Assembly (NCBI GenBank): GCA_029239875.1 | Contig: JARBUD010000010.1 | Span: forward strand, 1 to 64,000 | Length of the DNA stretch: 64,000 nucleotides | Source of the DNA: Xanthobacteraceae bacterium | GTDB lineage: Bacteria; Pseudomonadota; Alphaproteobacteria; Rhizobiales; Xanthobacteraceae | Reading direction: 5' to 3' | Shown here: piece by piece, positions 61,968 through 64,000 of the stretch | Layout of the letters: each line of letters begins with the position of its first letter | How positions within the stretch are numbered: position 1 is the first letter of the stretch | Notes under the pieces: model-generated | The model's input: the letters and a program-made list of their open reading frames with translations, nothing else | What the model was told of the DNA's origin: nothing | The model's database searches: none | Made by a program: the position numbers and the translations under genes

Positions 61968-63499
61968 CGCTGCTCTTTCCGGGCCGGGAGAAGCACAAGC
62001 GGCGCCACCACCGGTCCCGGACTCAGGACGGCGCGCGCCCGCCGCGCCTGCCCTGGCTGCGCAACCTGCGCCTCGCCGTCGCCGCGCATCCGCGGCGGGC
62101 GGCGGCGCTCGGCGTGCTCGGCCTGCTGCTGGTCGGCTTCATCGCCACCTCCTCGCTGCCCATGGCACTGGCCGAGAGCTATCCGCGCCTCGCGCTGATG
62201 CTCTATCCCGATCACCCGCAGGCGCTGATGACGCTCGCGCGGGACGAGCAGCGCGCGCTCGCCGCAGCATTGCCGGCCCCGCCGGCGCAGGATGCCCGGC
62301 TAGGCAGCGACGCCGCCGCTCCCGCGGATGCCACGGCCGAAACATCGAGCGAAGCGGCGGCCGAGGCGCCGGCGACCGCGACGGGCGAGGCAATCACCGA
62401 GCCCCTCACGCCGCCGGCCTCGCCGGAGGAACTGGCCGCGCGCCGCGCCACCATCCGCGACCTCGCCTCCCGCGCGCTCGCGCAGGCGCCGCTCGCCGCC
62501 GACGTCTATCGCCTGCTCGGCGACACCTCCGAGGACCTCGAAATCACCCGCCAGGCGATGACCGAGGCGGTGGCGCGCTCGCGCCGCGAGACCGTGGCCG
62601 CCTTCTGGCTGCTGCACCAGGCCTATGAAGGCGGCGACCCTGATGGGGTGGTGCGCATGGCGAATGTGCTGCTGCGCACCCGTCCGGAGCTCAACCGCTT
62701 CACGCTGAGCTATCTGAATTCGCTGGTCCTGACGCCGGAAGGGCGCGACGCGCTGGCTGCCGCCCTCGTCGCCCAGCCGTCCTGGCGTCTTCGGTTCCTC
62801 GGCAATCTCGGCCAGCAGCTGGCCGCCTCCGACGCGCCGCTGACGCTGTTCCAGCAACTGAAGGCGGCGGGCAGCCCCCCGACCGAGGAGGAGCTGGCGC
62901 CGTTCCTGCGGGCCCGCATGGCCGCGGACAAGTCGGCCGGCGCCGCCTACAACATCTGGCTGCAACTACTGTCGGCCGACGAGCTGGCCAAGGTGCGCCC
63001 GGTCAACAATATCGACTTCGCCGCCGCGCCGGGCACGCTGCCCTTCAACTGGAGCGTTCCGCGCTCCAGGAACGCCTTCGTGGATTTCCTGCCGCGCGGC
63101 GAGGCGAATGCAGGCCGCACCTTGCGGGTCCGCTTCGGCATCGGCAGGGTGGGGTTCAACGGCGTGTCGCAGGTGACCTTCCTCGCGCCCGGCACCTACC
63201 GCTTCACCGGCATGCAGAAGGGCAGCATGTCGGCGAAGCGCGGCATGCGCTGGCAGGTGCAGTGCTATTCCAGCAGCCAGATGGCCGGCCAGTCCGACCA
63301 GCTGATGGGGACGCCGCGCGGCTGGCAGGAATTCGCCTTCGACGTCACCATTCCCGATGACGGCGGCTGCGACGCCCAGCGGCTGCGCCTCATCCATGAC
63401 GCCCGCTCGGCCTCCGAGCAGTTCGCCAGCGGCGAGATCCAGTTCGAGTCGCTGCGCATCGAGCCGGTGGTGGACACCCCGGCCGCGACGCCGGGCTGA
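61964..63499 (+). CDS. Hypothetical membrane-anchored protein, probable helical-repeat region and C-terminal beta domain
   Basis: GTGA overlap with J-domain gene; one TM (AALGVLGLLLVGFIATSSLPMAL). Confidence 0.75.
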   Translation: MTLLFPGREKHKRRHHRSRTQDGARPPRLPWLRNLRLAVAAHPRRAAALGVLGLLLVGFIATSSLPMALAESYPRLALMLYPDHPQALMTLARDEQRALAAALPAPPAQDARLGSDAAAPADATAETSSEAAAEAPATATGEAITEPLTPPASPEELAARRATIRDLASRALAQAPLAADVYRLLGDTSEDLEITRQAMTEAVARSRRETVAAFWLLHQAYEGGDPDGVVRMANVLLRTRPELNRFTLSYLNSLVLTPEGRDALAAALVAQPSWRLRFLGNLGQQLAASDAPLTLFQQLKAAGSPPTEEELAPFLRARMAADKSAGAAYNIWLQLLSADELAKVRPVNNIDFAAAPGTLPFNWSVPRSRNAFVDFLPRGEANAGRTLRVRFGIGRVGFNGVSQVTFLAPGTYRFTGMQKGSMSAKRGMRWQVQCYSSSQMAGQSDQLMGTPRGWQEFAFDVTIPDDGGCDAQRLRLIHDARSASEQFASGEIQFESLRIEPVVDTPAATPG

Positions 63500-63518
63500 C
63501 GCTTTCCGCGCATGGCCG

Positions 63519-64000
63519 CTACCGGCGCAGGCGGCGGCGATATTCCGTCGGCGTGATGCCGACGGTGCGGCGGAAGCTGGCGGTGAAGGCCGAGGGGTTC
63601 TCGTAGCCGACCGAGAGCGCGATCTCGGTGACGCTGATCTCGATATCGGTCAGCAGGTCCTTCGCCCGCGCCACGCGCTGGTGGGTCAGCCATTCATAGG
63701 GCGTGTAGCCGGTCGCCATCCGGAAGGCGGTGCAGAAGTGGTGGCGGCTGAGCTTCAGCAGGTCGGCCATCTCCTTGAGCGTGACGTTCCGCTCAAGATG
63801 CTCGCGCATATGGGCCGTCACCTTCTTGACCTGCCAGTCGGCGAGGCCCCGGCGCGGAGCGGCGATCCTGGTCTGTCCGAGCGGGGAGACGTGGCCCCGC
63901 ACGAGGTGGGCGCACAGGAGATCGACGGCATGCTCGAGAAGCGCACGCGACGACGGGTCCGAGACGAGGGCGTCGTTGCTCAGCAATCCGAGCAGCCGGG
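63519..64000 (-). CDS. AraC family regulator, C-terminal part (runs off window)
   Basis: MADLLKLSRHHFCTAFRMATGYTPYEWLTHQRVARAKDLLTDIEISVTEIALSVGYENPSAFTASFRRTVGITPTEYRRR; frame open through position 64000. Confidence 0.92.
   Translation of the reverse strand, partial: RLLGLLSNDALVSDPSSRALLEHAVDLLCAHLVRGHVSPLGQTRIAAPRRGLADWQVKKVTAHMREHLERNVTLKEMADLLKLSRHHFCTAFRMATGYTPYEWLTHQRVARAKDLLTDIEISVTEIALSVGYENPSAFTASFRRTVGITPTEYRRRLRR

Overview
GC-rich window, about 64 kb, read as alphaproteobacterial (probably Hyphomicrobiales; this is inference from gene content and repeat style). It is dense with ordinary chromosomal genes. Left to right it holds: pyruvate carboxylase (-) and pyruvate kinase (+); an L,D-transpeptidase and small secreted proteins; an acyltransferase; a cellulose synthesis locus (bcsN divergent from bcsA-bcsB-bcsZ-TPR protein); LysR/MFS/aldo-keto reductase; an amidase locus (amiC-amiR-leader-amiE); a NorD/CbbO + NorQ/CbbQ pair; an HlyD/RbbA-like/YhhJ-like ABC exporter; alcohol dehydrogenase; phosphoketolase; PepSY-cytochrome b-two-component system; a GlxA regulator with a Pot-type ABC transporter and a proline-racemase-superfamily enzyme; PrpB-like lyase with TctABC and a GntR regulator; an Lrp regulator divergent from an AceE/transketolase-like enzyme; and a polysaccharide nucleotide-sugar cluster. 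The strongest unusual signals are (1) a structured amiE leader with mutually exclusive hairpins and an intrinsic terminator next to an ANTAR regulator, (2) a head-to-head junction of two apparently 5'-truncated genes near 61.47 kb (CapF/WbjC cupin fragment against a J-domain fragment), (3) a proline-racemase-family enzyme with Cys/Gly instead of a second Cys/Thr, (4) twin TTGTCGACAA palindromes exactly 84 bp apart around the gntR start, (5) a perfect 12-bp hairpin inside the 5' end of a secreted-protein ORF, (6) TTA-codon patches in bcsZ, and (7) two families of intergenic palindromic repeats. No rRNA, tRNA, CRISPR array, transposase or phage gene was recognised. All family calls come from reading motifs in the supplied translations; no database search was run.
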